Assembly: GCA_965277625.1 (NCBI GenBank)
Contig: OZ255827.1
Location: 1,550,001-1,614,000, forward strand
DNA from: G965195345 sp965277625
GTDB lineage: Bacteria > Pseudomonadota > Gammaproteobacteria > CAKMZV01
DNA length: 64,000 bases
Direction: 5' to 3'
This document shows, one piece after another, positions 16,127 through 24,839 of this stretch (its first letter is position 1; each line of letters begins with the position of its first letter). Made by a program: the position numbers and the translations under genes. The notes under the pieces are model-generated. The model worked only from the letters and a program-made list of their open reading frames with translations, had not been told where the DNA came from and did not search any database.

Positions 16127-17590
16127 ATGACTATTTTTGAAAAAGCACTGACATTCGACGATGTCTTGCTTGTCCCCGCTTACTCCAACATACTGCCCAA
16201 ATCAGTCAATTTAGAGTCTCATATTACGTCATCTATGCGCTTAAAGATCCCTTTATTATCTGCCGCCATGGACACAGTCACAGAGCACAAATTGGCCATT
16301 GCTTTGGCGCAGGAAGGCGGTATTGGTATCATCCACAAAAACCTTTCGATCAAAGATCAAGCGCTTGAGGTGTCCAAAGTCAAAAAACATGAAAGTGGTA
16401 TCATTCGCAATCCAATTACCATCACCACTGAGCAAACCATAGGCGATGCGCTACGCCTTAGCAAGCTTAATGGTATCTCTGCCATGCCAGTGGTGGAGGG
16501 TAAAAAATTAATTGGGATCGTTACAGGCCGAGACATGCGCTTTGCCACCCAATTGTCCGATTCAATCGAGACGGTAATGACCAGTCAACCAAACCTCATC
16601 ACCATTCAAGAAAAAGCGGTTCAACGCGACACAGTGGTCGGGTTACTCCATAAACACCGTATTGAGCGCCTTCTTGTGGTCAACGAATCGCACGAGCTTC
16701 AAGGGATGGTCACCGTTCGTGACATTGAAAAGTCATCGACTTATCCCCAAGCCAGTAAGGATGAACACCAACGATTATTGGTTGGTGCGGCGGTTGGTAC
16801 TGGGCAGGACATCAATAAACGCGTTGAAGCCCTCATTGAAGCCCATGTCGATGTTCTGGTCGTTGACACAGCACACGGCCATTCCCAAGGCGTGATTAAC
16901 AAAGTACGTTGGATCAAAACCCATTATCCCCATACCCAAGTCATTGCTGGTAACATCGCGACCCAAGAGGCAGCACTGGCATTGCAAGAAGCCGGTGCAG
17001 ATGCGGTCAAAGTTGGCATCGGTCCTGGCTCAATTTGCACCACCCGCATCATTGCAGGCATTGGCGTCCCACAAGTGACCGCCATTTTGGATGTGGTTCA
17101 AGCCCTAAAAGACTCGCCTGTAAAAGTCATTGCTGATGGTGGCATGCGCTTTTCAGGGGACATTGCCAAAGCATTGGCTTGTGGTGCGGATGCGGTCATG
17201 ATGGGCAGTATTTTTGCTGGCACCGATGAAGCGCCAGGCGAAATTGAATATTATCAAGGCCGTGCCTATAAATCATATAGAGGTATGGGCTCTCTGGGCG
17301 CTATGCGTGAGCAACATGGCTCAAGTGATCGCTATTTTCAAGCTGAAATCGAAGCCGATAAATACGTTCCCGAAGGCATTGAAGGTCGAGTGCCTTATAA
17401 AGGCGCCATCAGCCCCATCATTCATCAGCTGGCAGGTGGACTGCGCTCTAGTATGGGTTACTGCGGTGCTAAAGATCTAAGGACATTTAACAAGAACGCT
17501 AAGTTTATAACCGTCACCCATGCTGGCATGACCGAAAGTCACATCCATGATGTTTCAATTACCAAGCAAGCTCCTAATTACCGCATTTAG
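16127..17590 (+). CDS. guaB: Inosine-5'-monophosphate dehydrogenase
   Basis: GuaB oxidises IMP to XMP with NAD, the committed step of GMP synthesis. The 487 residues match bacterial IMPDH. The catalytic loop GPGSICTTR holds the active-site cysteine near residue 305. Two CBS domains (about 90-205) interrupt the barrel after KNLSIKDQ, and the flap and GSLGAMREQHG-type regions are present. guaA follows 50 bases downstream, the usual guaBA arrangement. Confidence 0.97.
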   Translation: MTIFEKALTFDDVLLVPAYSNILPKSVNLESHITSSMRLKIPLLSAAMDTVTEHKLAIALAQEGGIGIIHKNLSIKDQALEVSKVKKHESGIIRNPITITTEQTIGDALRLSKLNGISAMPVVEGKKLIGIVTGRDMRFATQLSDSIETVMTSQPNLITIQEKAVQRDTVVGLLHKHRIERLLVVNESHELQGMVTVRDIEKSSTYPQASKDEHQRLLVGAAVGTGQDINKRVEALIEAHVDVLVVDTAHGHSQGVINKVRWIKTHYPHTQVIAGNIATQEAALALQEAGADAVKVGIGPGSICTTRIIAGIGVPQVTAILDVVQALKDSPVKVIADGGMRFSGDIAKALACGADAVMMGSIFAGTDEAPGEIEYYQGRAYKSYRGMGSLGAMREQHGSSDRYFQAEIEADKYVPEGIEGRVPYKGAISPIIHQLAGGLRSSMGYCGAKDLRTFNKNAKFITVTHAGMTESHIHDVSITKQAPNYRI

Positions 17591-17640
17591 GGACTGATTT
17601 TGTTGAATTTGTTGCGCACATCACGTTCATCATTGTATTT

Positions 17641-19212
17641 ATGAGTGAACCTCACAAAATACTCATTTTAGATTTTGGGTCGCAATTTACCCAACTCATC
17701 GCTCGACGCATTCGAGAAATTGGCACCTATTGCGAAATTTATGCCTGCGATACAAACATCAAAGCCATCAAAGCATTTCGCCCAAAAGGTATCATTCTCT
17801 CAGGTGGGCCCAATTCAACTTATGCTGAGAACGCCCCTCAGGCAACAGCGGAACTATTTGAGCTTAACATCCCCATTCTTGGCATCTGCTATGGCATGCA
17901 ATGGATCGCGCAGCATTTTGGCGGCACTGTTCAAAAGAGTGCCAAGCACGAATACGGATATGCCCAAGTAAGAGCGCATGGACACACGCCTCTGTTGAAT
18001 GACATACAAGACAACATTAATGAGCTGGGGCATGGATTATTAGATGTTTGGATGAGCCACGGCGATCAAGTGAGCACTCTACCAGAATCCTTTATCCGCA
18101 TGAACTCTACGCCCAACTGCCCTATTGCAGGTATGGCAAATGTCGCTGCCCAAATTTATGCCATTCAATTCCACCCAGAGGTCACCCACACCACTCAAGG
18201 ACAAGCCATCTTAAGCCGATTTGTATCAGGCATATGTCAGTGCGACAATCAATGGGTTGCCAATAATATCATTGATGAAGCCGTGGCTTCAATTCAACAA
18301 CAAGTGGGTCAAGCAGGCAATGTTTTGTTGGCCTTATCTGGTGGGGTTGATTCTTCTGTCTGCGCATTACTACTCCATCGCGCCATTGGCAATCGTTTAC
18401 ACTGTGTTTTTGTCGATAATGGCTTATTACGACTGAATGAAGGCGATGAAGTCATGGCGCTTTTTTCGGATAAATTAGGACTAAACGTCCTAAGAATCAA
18501 TGCCCAAGACCAATTTTTTAGAGCGTTGAAGGACGTTGACGAACCCGAGGAAAAACGTAAAATCATCGGCAATCAATTCATTAAAGTGTTTGAACAACAA
18601 GCTGCAATACGACCCAATATAGACTGGCTAGCACAAGGCACGATTTATCCTGATGTCATTGAGTCCGCCGCCGCCAAACATGGCAAAGCCAAGGTCATTA
18701 AATCACACCACAATGTGGGCGGATTACCCAGCACCATGAAACTTAAACTGATTGAGCCATTGCGAGCCTTATTCAAAGACGAAGTTCGCAAAATTGGTTT
18801 AATGCTGGGTTTGAACACCCAGCTGCTCCATCGTCACCCCTTCCCAGGTCCAGGTTTGGGCGTCCGTATTTTGGGACAAGTGACCGAGGAATATGCCCGC
18901 ATTCTGCGCCAAGGGGATGCCATTTTCATTGAGGAATTGCGCCGTGCAGATTGGTACGATAAAGTTTCACAAGCCTTTGTGGTATTCCTTCCGGTCAAAA
19001 CCGTAGGCGTGGTCGGTGATGCACGTCGTTACGGATATGTATTAGCATTGCGCGCCGTTCAAACCCCCGATTTCATGACGGCCAAGTGGGCAGACTTACC
19101 AACCACAATGCTCAGCACCGTGTCGAACCGCATCATTAACGAAGTGCCCGAGATTTCACGTGTGGTTTACGACATCTCTGGCAAACCACCTGCCACCATT
19201 GAATGGGAATAG
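17641..19212 (+). CDS. guaA: GMP synthase (glutamine-hydrolysing)
   Basis: GuaA converts XMP to GMP using glutamine and ATP. The 523 residues hold an N-terminal class I amidotransferase (LGICYGMQ with the nucleophilic cysteine; FHPEV with the histidine), an ATP pyrophosphatase P-loop LSGGVDSSV near residue 235, and the C-terminal dimerisation domain ending in PPATIEWE, as in E. coli. It is downstream of guaB and likely co-transcribed. About 400 non-coding bases follow. Confidence 0.97.
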   Translation: MSEPHKILILDFGSQFTQLIARRIREIGTYCEIYACDTNIKAIKAFRPKGIILSGGPNSTYAENAPQATAELFELNIPILGICYGMQWIAQHFGGTVQKSAKHEYGYAQVRAHGHTPLLNDIQDNINELGHGLLDVWMSHGDQVSTLPESFIRMNSTPNCPIAGMANVAAQIYAIQFHPEVTHTTQGQAILSRFVSGICQCDNQWVANNIIDEAVASIQQQVGQAGNVLLALSGGVDSSVCALLLHRAIGNRLHCVFVDNGLLRLNEGDEVMALFSDKLGLNVLRINAQDQFFRALKDVDEPEEKRKIIGNQFIKVFEQQAAIRPNIDWLAQGTIYPDVIESAAAKHGKAKVIKSHHNVGGLPSTMKLKLIEPLRALFKDEVRKIGLMLGLNTQLLHRHPFPGPGLGVRILGQVTEEYARILRQGDAIFIEELRRADWYDKVSQAFVVFLPVKTVGVVGDARRYGYVLALRAVQTPDFMTAKWADLPTTMLSTVSNRIINEVPEISRVVYDISGKPPATIEWE

Positions 19213-19611
19213 TCAAATAATTGTAAGTACCTGATATATAAAGAATTGAGCGATTTAAATCGGTTAAAAATGCTCATTTAAAATTGTGGTTTTAACTTGT
19301 ATTTCGTCTATAATATTAGATTGTAGGAAACATTAACATTTCAGTGGCTATAACTTACTTTTTATCTTTAGTCTCTCAAGGCGTAATAAGGAATCACAGC
19401 AACTATTTCCGAAAATGGAAACAAGCATGCAAGTAAATTTGCCCAGATTTTTTCGTTTGAATCACATGCTGAAATGAAAATGAAATTTAATCGAGCGTAA
19501 ATAGTTGAATAATGAACGAATGATCCATTAAATAAAATAAACGTCCATCTAAAGCCTTTGCATTAAAGCTGGAATGCGAAAAGGTGCGAAGATAAAAAGT
19601 AGGAAAAAACA
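19213..19611. other. Non-coding AT-rich region before the acyl-carrier operon
   Basis: About 400 bases without a convincing gene. It holds a candidate promoter at 19284-19314 and a 20-codon ORF beginning at ATG 19415 that I do not regard as supported. No clear terminator for guaA is visible. The length and AT-richness fit the edge of an acquired cassette. Confidence 0.5.
19284..19314 (+). promoter_or_regulatory. Candidate promoter for the ACP-KASIII operon
   Basis: A perfect TATAAT (19309-19314) is preceded by TTGTGG (19284-19289) at a 19-base spacing, one or two longer than ideal. The start of the first gene lies about 300 bases downstream, so the leader would be long. Confidence 0.35.
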
Positions 19612-19890
19612 GTGAATATTGAACAAGCTAAAAAAATCATTATCCAAGCCATTTCAGAGACACTCCAAGGTAAGGCTGAAGTGACTGAAGAAATGCAGCT
19701 GATTGGTGGTGAATCCTTACTTGACTCTATGAAGTTAGTCGAAGTATGTCTTTTATTGGAAGACTTGGCTGACGACCATGGATTTGAGTTTGATTGGACT
19801 TCAGAAGCTGCCATGTCAAAATCTCGCAGTATGTTCCGCAGCGTTGCCACGCTCGCTGAAGAATTCGCTCATCAATCAGTGTCATCATGA
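19612..19890 (+). CDS. Acyl carrier protein
   Basis: This is a 92-residue acidic helical protein. The phosphopantetheine attachment motif is seen as LLDSMKLVE, with Ser39 as the modified residue. It starts at GTG 19612, about 8 bases after an AGGA ribosome site, and overlaps the SDR gene by four bases (ATGA). It is not the housekeeping AcpP, whose neighbours would be fabD, fabG and fabF. I infer a dedicated carrier for the acyl chain made by the operon. Confidence 0.8.
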   Translation: MNIEQAKKIIIQAISETLQGKAEVTEEMQLIGGESLLDSMKLVEVCLLLEDLADDHGFEFDWTSEAAMSKSRSMFRSVATLAEEFAHQSVSS

Positions 19891-20564
19891 TCATTGTGAC
19901 TGGCGCCAGTCGAGGGCTGGGTAAGGCAATTTCTGAACGCCTAGTTGATAATGGTGAGAAAGTTATTGGTATAGCGAGATCGATTGAAGATGTTGAATTT
20001 GAAGCCGTACAATGTGATGTCAGTTGCTACGTATCAGTAAAGAATGCTGTGCGTAAGGTAAAGCAGATGAATACGCCAGTAAAGGCATTCATAAATGCGG
20101 CCGGTGTAGCCTCAATGAATTTGGCTTTGACCACTGATGAATCAACCGTTCAGAAACTCATTCAAACAAACCTGGTTGGAACAATCTATTGCTGTCAATT
20201 ATTTGCCCCACTAATGTTGCGACAAAAACAGGGATGTTTTATTAATTTTTCCACGATTGCTGTTGCGCTTGCCCTAAAAGGTGAATCTGTTTACGCGGCA
20301 TCTAAAGCAGGGGTTGAAGTCTTTTCGCGCACCTTTGCACGAGAAGTGGCAGATTTTAATGTTCGTGTAAATTGTATCGCGCCAGGGCCGATCCGAACTG
20401 ACTTACTGAGGGGTATTACAGACGCACAGATTGATAAAATCACATCTCAACAAGTTATGCCTAAACAATTCCAAAAGTCAGATGTGTGCGACCTTGTGGA
20501 ACTATTACTTGATGAGAAAGCATCTTCATTGAGTGGGCAGGTGCTCAATGTTGGTGGCGTTTAA
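19887..20564 (+). CDS. Short-chain dehydrogenase/reductase (FabG-like)
   Basis: This 225-residue SDR has the NAD(P)-binding TGASRGLG motif at the N-terminus, NAAG near residue 70, and the catalytic Ser122, Tyr136 and Lys140 (YAASK). The PGPIRTDL segment after the active site is typical of 3-oxoacyl-ACP reductases. I infer that it reduces a 3-oxoacyl-ACP made by the KASIII-like enzyme in the same operon to the 3-hydroxyacyl form. It is fused by overlap to both neighbours (ATGA upstream, TAATG downstream). Confidence 0.8.
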   Translation: MIIVTGASRGLGKAISERLVDNGEKVIGIARSIEDVEFEAVQCDVSCYVSVKNAVRKVKQMNTPVKAFINAAGVASMNLALTTDESTVQKLIQTNLVGTIYCCQLFAPLMLRQKQGCFINFSTIAVALALKGESVYAASKAGVEVFSRTFAREVADFNVRVNCIAPGPIRTDLLRGITDAQIDKITSQQVMPKQFQKSDVCDLVELLLDEKASSLSGQVLNVGGV

Positions 20565-21859
20565 TGGACATTTTAGAACAGTTAAAAGAACGCTGGAAGG
20601 GTATTGATTACCCTTTTTTGGTGCACGCCACAGGTGAGTTACGTTTTAATGAAATAACGGCGCTAGACTCAGTCGATCTCTCTGAAGTAAAAAGTGGCGA
20701 TGTTGTGGCACTAATTGGTGATTTCGATCCCCAATCCATACTAACACTATTGCAACTCATTGACAAAAACGTCATCCTCGTCCCATTAACGACTGATACT
20801 AAATCGCAACACTCATACTTTTTTGATGCGGCATTGATAGACGTTGTGATTGAAGGTGACTCTGTACAGCGATTAAACCATCATCGGAAACATCCATTCA
20901 TTGAGCAACTGAGAGCGCAACAACATGGGGGATTAGTTCTATTTTCAACTGGAACAACGGGTCGTCCTAAAGCGATTTTACATGACTTAACTTTATTCAT
21001 GCAAAGATTCGAAACGGTTCGCCCAACGCTGAAAACAATCAATTTTTTGCTTTTTGATCACATTGGTGGTTTAAATACTTTGCTTCACACACTGTTTAAC
21101 AAAGGCACTGTGGTCGCACCCAAGTCCCGTCGTGTTGAAGATATCTTAACAACGTGTGCAGAACATAACATAGAAGTGCTACCAACGACACCAACATTTC
21201 TTCGAATGATGCTAATGAGTGGGCTCATACCAAATAATTTCCCCAAATCTCTACGCATCATTAGCTATGGAACTGAGCGAATGGATCAGCCCACATTAGA
21301 TGCCCTTTGTGAATTATTACCGAATGTCGATTTTAGACAAACCTTTGGTATGTCTGAGTTGGGTATTGTTCGTGTAAAAAGTGAATCTCGCAGCAGTTTG
21401 TTTATGCAAATTGGAGGTGAGGGCGTGGAGACGAGGGTCGTTGATCAGGTATTAGAAATACGTTCTCAAACTAGAATGCTGGGTTATCTAAATGCTGATA
21501 GTCCTTTTGATGAAACAGGTTGGTATAACACAAAAGACATTGTGGAAGTGCGTGATGGATTCTACAAAGTGACCGGTCGAACTACAGAGGTCATCAATGT
21601 TGGTGGGCTTAAGTTTATGGCCTCTGAGGTTGAAAGAATCGCACTACAATTCAAAGGGGTAGAATTGGCCAAAGCGGAAGGCAAACCAAATCCAATAACA
21701 GGGCAGCATGTTGAACTCATTGTGCAATCGGCGCCAAATGCTGAGGTGGATAAGAACGCGTTAAAGGATTACTTAAGTGCGCAATTACCAATGCACATGT
21801 TACCAAAACGCCTAAGAGTGTCCCAAGTGGCGGTTGGCCATCGGTTTAAAAGGCAATAA
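20564..21859 (+). CDS. Acyl-AMP ligase / ANL-superfamily acyl-ACP synthetase
   Basis: The 431-residue protein belongs to the ANL adenylating family but is shorter than most acyl-CoA synthetases (about 500-550). The P-loop LFSTGTTGRPK lies near residue 125. The A5-type QTFGMSELG, the A7-type YNTKDIVE and the A8-type VTGRTTEVINVGG follow, and the C-terminal subdomain ends in a lysine-containing tail. I infer activation of a short carboxylic acid and loading onto one of the two carrier proteins in the operon. It starts on the last base of the SDR stop codon. Confidence 0.8.
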   Translation: MDILEQLKERWKGIDYPFLVHATGELRFNEITALDSVDLSEVKSGDVVALIGDFDPQSILTLLQLIDKNVILVPLTTDTKSQHSYFFDAALIDVVIEGDSVQRLNHHRKHPFIEQLRAQQHGGLVLFSTGTTGRPKAILHDLTLFMQRFETVRPTLKTINFLLFDHIGGLNTLLHTLFNKGTVVAPKSRRVEDILTTCAEHNIEVLPTTPTFLRMMLMSGLIPNNFPKSLRIISYGTERMDQPTLDALCELLPNVDFRQTFGMSELGIVRVKSESRSSLFMQIGGEGVETRVVDQVLEIRSQTRMLGYLNADSPFDETGWYNTKDIVEVRDGFYKVTGRTTEVINVGGLKFMASEVERIALQFKGVELAKAEGKPNPITGQHVELIVQSAPNAEVDKNALKDYLSAQLPMHMLPKRLRVSQVAVGHRFKRQ

Positions 21860-21861
21860 AT

Positions 21862-22818
21862 ATGAAAATAAAAGATCATTTTTTAATACTCCCATCGACC
21901 AGTCTCGATGTTAGCCAAATACTCATTGATTCAGGGGCCAGCAGCGAAGATGCTTTGAAAACAATAGGCATAACGGGCATCTCGAGTATTCGTTACGCCC
22001 ATCCAAAGTTGTTGACAGAGTTTGTTTTTGATGGTTTGACAATGATTGATAAAAACCACGATCAAATCTTCGCAAATGTTGATGCAATAATTGTTGTGTC
22101 GCAGTCATACGATCAAAGAATTCCTTCTATAAGTACTCGAATTCAAAGCAAGTTTCATATTCGCTCAGATGCGTTCTGTATCGATGTTATGGATGGCTGC
22201 TCTGGTTACATCAAAGCACTCAGTTTGGCGTCAATGTTAGAACAAAGCGGCTTTAAAAAAATTCTTATCATCGCTGGCGATTTAAATTCCATGATGACTG
22301 CTAAAGCGGACACTGGGACTAAAATTCTATTTGGCGACGGCATTTCAATTTCCATCCTTGAAGCCGATGAATCGGAATTGGATACACGAATTTATAATAA
22401 CGGGGACCAAGATAGTGTCATTTCATGTTCGACCAGCGAAAATTTGATGACCATGAATGGTTTTGAAGTGTTTAGATTTACGCGGAATGTGGTGCCTTCA
22501 ATGATCAACTCGTACCTCAATGATTGCGGGCAATCGCTAGAAAATTATGAGCTTGTCGCCCTTCATCAAGCCAGTAAACTTGTTGTATCATCTATATGTG
22601 CTTCGCTTAAATATAAAAACACTTTATGCGACGATTATTCTTGTGGAACCATCGGAAATCTCGGCGCTGGCAGTATTGGCGCTTGGTTATCTGAAATTAA
22701 GGATCTTGATAAAAAAGGCCCTTTGAAAATGTTAGCGGTTGGGTTTGGTTCAGGTCTTTCGTGGGGGTTAGCGTCTGCTATAATTGATATTCAAAGAAAT
22801 GAGGTGATCTATGTCTAA
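21862..22818 (+). CDS. 3-oxoacyl-ACP synthase III-like (KASIII/FabH family)
   Basis: The 318 residues have the FabH fold with the intact triad Cys113 (VMDGCSGY), His235 (LHQAS) and Asn266 (GNLGAGSI). KASIII enzymes condense an acyl primer with malonyl-ACP. With an SDR and two carrier proteins alongside, the likely product is a short 3-oxo or 3-hydroxyacyl-ACP. Similar sets occur in flagellin-glycosylation islands of Pseudomonas, where a 3-hydroxybutyryl group is attached to 4-amino-4,6-dideoxyglucose. Housekeeping FabH normally sits with plsX and fabD, which is not the case here. Confidence 0.85.
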   Translation: MKIKDHFLILPSTSLDVSQILIDSGASSEDALKTIGITGISSIRYAHPKLLTEFVFDGLTMIDKNHDQIFANVDAIIVVSQSYDQRIPSISTRIQSKFHIRSDAFCIDVMDGCSGYIKALSLASMLEQSGFKKILIIAGDLNSMMTAKADTGTKILFGDGISISILEADESELDTRIYNNGDQDSVISCSTSENLMTMNGFEVFRFTRNVVPSMINSYLNDCGQSLENYELVALHQASKLVVSSICASLKYKNTLCDDYSCGTIGNLGAGSIGAWLSEIKDLDKKGPLKMLAVGFGSGLSWGLASAIIDIQRNEVIYV

Positions 22819-23041
22819 AGTAAGTTTTAAGGATTTTTCAAGTAGTTTTGCAGAGGAGCTTAACATCGATCGTGCGCTTGATCCTACAACCCAATTAAAG
22901 GACTTAACTGAATTCGACAGTGCTGGTAAAATTTATATAAGCCTCATCATTGAAGAGCTTTTTGGCTTCCAGATAGAGCATAAAATACTCAATGAGTGCG
23001 AGTCTTTAAAAGATCTATATGACTACTGCTGCAAGCAATAA
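22811..23041 (+). CDS. Second acyl carrier protein
   Basis: The 76 residues form a carrier-protein-like helical bundle with the attachment motif EFDSAGKI and Ser37 as the candidate phosphopantetheine site. The usual residue after the serine is Leu or Met; here it is Ala, so modification is likely but less certain. It overlaps the KASIII gene by eight bases. A second carrier in the same operon suggests separate loading and transfer steps. Confidence 0.7.
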   Translation: MSKVSFKDFSSSFAEELNIDRALDPTTQLKDLTEFDSAGKIYISLIIEELFGFQIEHKILNECESLKDLYDYCCKQ

Positions 23042-23053
23042 TATGGTGCGTAT

Positions 23054-23584
23054 ATGATTCAAGCATCCCTGAGAAGTATTGCGCTTGATGATATACAACT
23101 TTTGCGCTTTTGGAGAAATCTTGATCATGTAAGGCGTCAAATGATTTTGACGAGATACATTGACAGAAATGAGCAACGTCATTGGTTTGAGACATCAAAT
23201 GAAAACTTGGTGCGCTATTTCATTTACTCACTCGATACGCATGATGTGGGATGTGCCAATCTTCTCAATATAAATCAAACCGAGAAATCATTTGAAGGTG
23301 GTATTTTTTGTGGCGATACCACTTACCTAAATCACTGGGTCAATATTTGGGCTTGTATTAAGATTTACGACTACGGCTTTTTTGAGCTTGGTTTGGAGAA
23401 ATCATTCGCTAAAGTATTGAAGGATAATTTACCGGCATTAAAATTAAATAAGTCTTTGGGCTATCAATTTATCAAAGATATTGATCAAAACATCGGCTGG
23501 TATGTATTGACCCGAGATGATTACATTCAATCAACAGTGAAAATAAAACGATACTTACGCGAATTCGCAAAACAAACTTTGTGA
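23054..23584 (+). CDS. GNAT-family acyltransferase (PseH-like)
   Basis: This 176-residue protein matches the RimJ/PseH branch of GNAT enzymes. LRFWRNLDHVR-type N-terminal, a beta-strand pair ending in the EGGIFCG segment, and a late NKSLGYQF motif are typical. PseH and WecD relatives acylate the amino group of nucleotide-activated 4-amino sugars. I infer that it moves the acyl chain from an ACP to an amino sugar. It is the last supported gene of the operon. Confidence 0.75.
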   Translation: MIQASLRSIALDDIQLLRFWRNLDHVRRQMILTRYIDRNEQRHWFETSNENLVRYFIYSLDTHDVGCANLLNINQTEKSFEGGIFCGDTTYLNHWVNIWACIKIYDYGFFELGLEKSFAKVLKDNLPALKLNKSLGYQFIKDIDQNIGWYVLTRDDYIQSTVKIKRYLREFAKQTL

Positions 23585-23945
23585 TTAGCTTTTATGTATG
23601 ATGCGACATTATTTTGCCCTATGATGGACTGAATGGTCGATTGAATAACCACTTAAGAAAACGTCGTCGTTTTGACATTCAGTATGCATCAAAGCATTCA
23701 TTTCAAGGCGTCTTGGCCGATAATTGGGTCATACGAGATGACGCGTGCGATAAAGATACTTCGTACAGTAATAATCGCTTTTTAAATCTTTTTCTTTATG
23801 GGTCGATTTTAATTCCCTTCTTTTATAAATAAATCTGGGAAAAGCAATGAATTCATGAACAAGATTGCATTGTTATTTTCCCGTCATTCAAGGATAATGA
23901 GCCCGTACTATAGGTACATATACTTACCATTACAATTATTTAGCC
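23585..23945. other. Non-coding region between the acyl operon and ribH
   Basis: About 360 bases. A 72-codon frame with a TTG start (23614-23832) is open here but has no family resemblance and no ribosome site, so I do not call it. A bipartite inverted repeat at 23837-23882 (GGGAAAA and CAATG arms) lies after it. I see no FMN riboswitch pattern ahead of ribH. Confidence 0.5.
23837..23882. repeat. Inverted repeat, possible hairpin upstream of ribH
   Basis: Arms GGGAAAA (23837-23843) plus CAATG (23845-23849) pair with CATTG (23868-23872) plus TTTTCCC (23876-23882), giving about 12 base pairs with a small internal loop and an 18-base end loop. No T-run follows, so it is not a standard terminator. 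Confidence 0.5.
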
Positions 23946-24413
23946 ATGCAACACCACCAATCGCTTGTTTTAAATCAGCAACTGCCCAAAGGCAGCCGAG
24001 TTGGCATTGTTTGGTCGCGTTTTAATGAAGCATTAACATCGTCTTTAAAAGACCACGCACTCAGGACGCTCATCGAAGCAGGTGCTGAGGCAGATTCAGT
24101 CATCATTCAAGCGGTTCCTGGTTCAGCAGAATTGCCCCTGTCTTGTCAAAAATTGCTTAAAAACCATGATTTAGATGGGGTTATTGCCATAGGCGTGGTG
24201 ATAAAAGGAGAAACGCTGCATTTTGAATATGTTTGTAACATGACCGCCTATGGCATTATGCAAGTGCAATTAGCCTGTGAAAAACCCATTGCTTTTTGTG
24301 TCCTCACCACCCAATCTTACGAGCAAGCCTTAGCAAGAGCTGGGACGCATAACAATAAGGGAGAAGAAGCAGCCATAACGTTGGTTGAATTGCTACAACC
24401 CACTGCCTCATAA
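23946..24413 (+). CDS. ribH: 6,7-dimethyl-8-ribityllumazine synthase
   Basis: RibH makes the riboflavin precursor 6,7-dimethyl-8-ribityllumazine. The 155 residues match the family. VPGSAELPL, GVVIKGETLHFEYV (active-site histidine region) and the C-terminal NKGEEAA motif are present. nusB follows six bases downstream; the ribH-nusB pair is a conserved neighbourhood in proteobacteria. No other rib genes are in the window. Confidence 0.95.
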   Translation: MQHHQSLVLNQQLPKGSRVGIVWSRFNEALTSSLKDHALRTLIEAGAEADSVIIQAVPGSAELPLSCQKLLKNHDLDGVIAIGVVIKGETLHFEYVCNMTAYGIMQVQLACEKPIAFCVLTTQSYEQALARAGTHNNKGEEAAITLVELLQPTAS

Positions 24414-24419
24414 TTTCAT

Positions 24420-24839
24420 ATGTCTGAAAGCACCTCTCGGTTTTTATCACGACAAAGAATCGTTCAAGCGCTGTACCAATGGGAGATCAGCCAAGACAGC
24501 ATTCAATCAATTTCTGCGCAATTCACCACCGATTTTGATCGAATGAACGGTGCTGACAAAGTTTTTTTTACCCAGAGATTGCATGCCATTCATCGATTGA
24601 TTGAAAACATTGATGAAAAAATCAACGGCAAATTAGCGCGAACCAAGTATCACCTCAGTGAAATAGATTACGCCACCTTACGCTTAGCAACCTATGAGCT
24701 TCTTTATACAACAGATGTGCCCAAGAACGTTGCCATAGATCAAGCCATAGAAGTCACCAGAGTATTTGGCAGCTTAGAAAATACAGGATTTATCAACGCC
24801 ATGCTTGAGAGCATCATTCAAACTCATGATCACCCTTAA
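24420..24839 (+). CDS. nusB: Transcription antitermination factor NusB
   Basis: The 139-residue all-helical protein binds boxA RNA with S10 for rRNA antitermination. The N-terminal RQRIVQALYQWE motif, the EIDYATLRLATYELLY segment and the late VAIDQAIEVTRVFG, FINAML stretch are diagnostic. It overlaps lptC by 14 bases. Confidence 0.95.
   Translation: MSESTSRFLSRQRIVQALYQWEISQDSIQSISAQFTTDFDRMNGADKVFFTQRLHAIHRLIENIDEKINGKLARTKYHLSEIDYATLRLATYELLYTTDVPKNVAIDQAIEVTRVFGSLENTGFINAMLESIIQTHDHP

Noticed and set aside
19415..19477. 20-codon ORF ahead of the acyl-carrier operon
   Set aside because: No ribosome site and no support beyond an open frame; noted only as part of the non-coding region.
23614..23832. 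72-codon frame with TTG start after the GNAT gene
   Set aside because: No ribosome site, no family resemblance and no conserved start; it may be a chance frame or an unreadable remnant.
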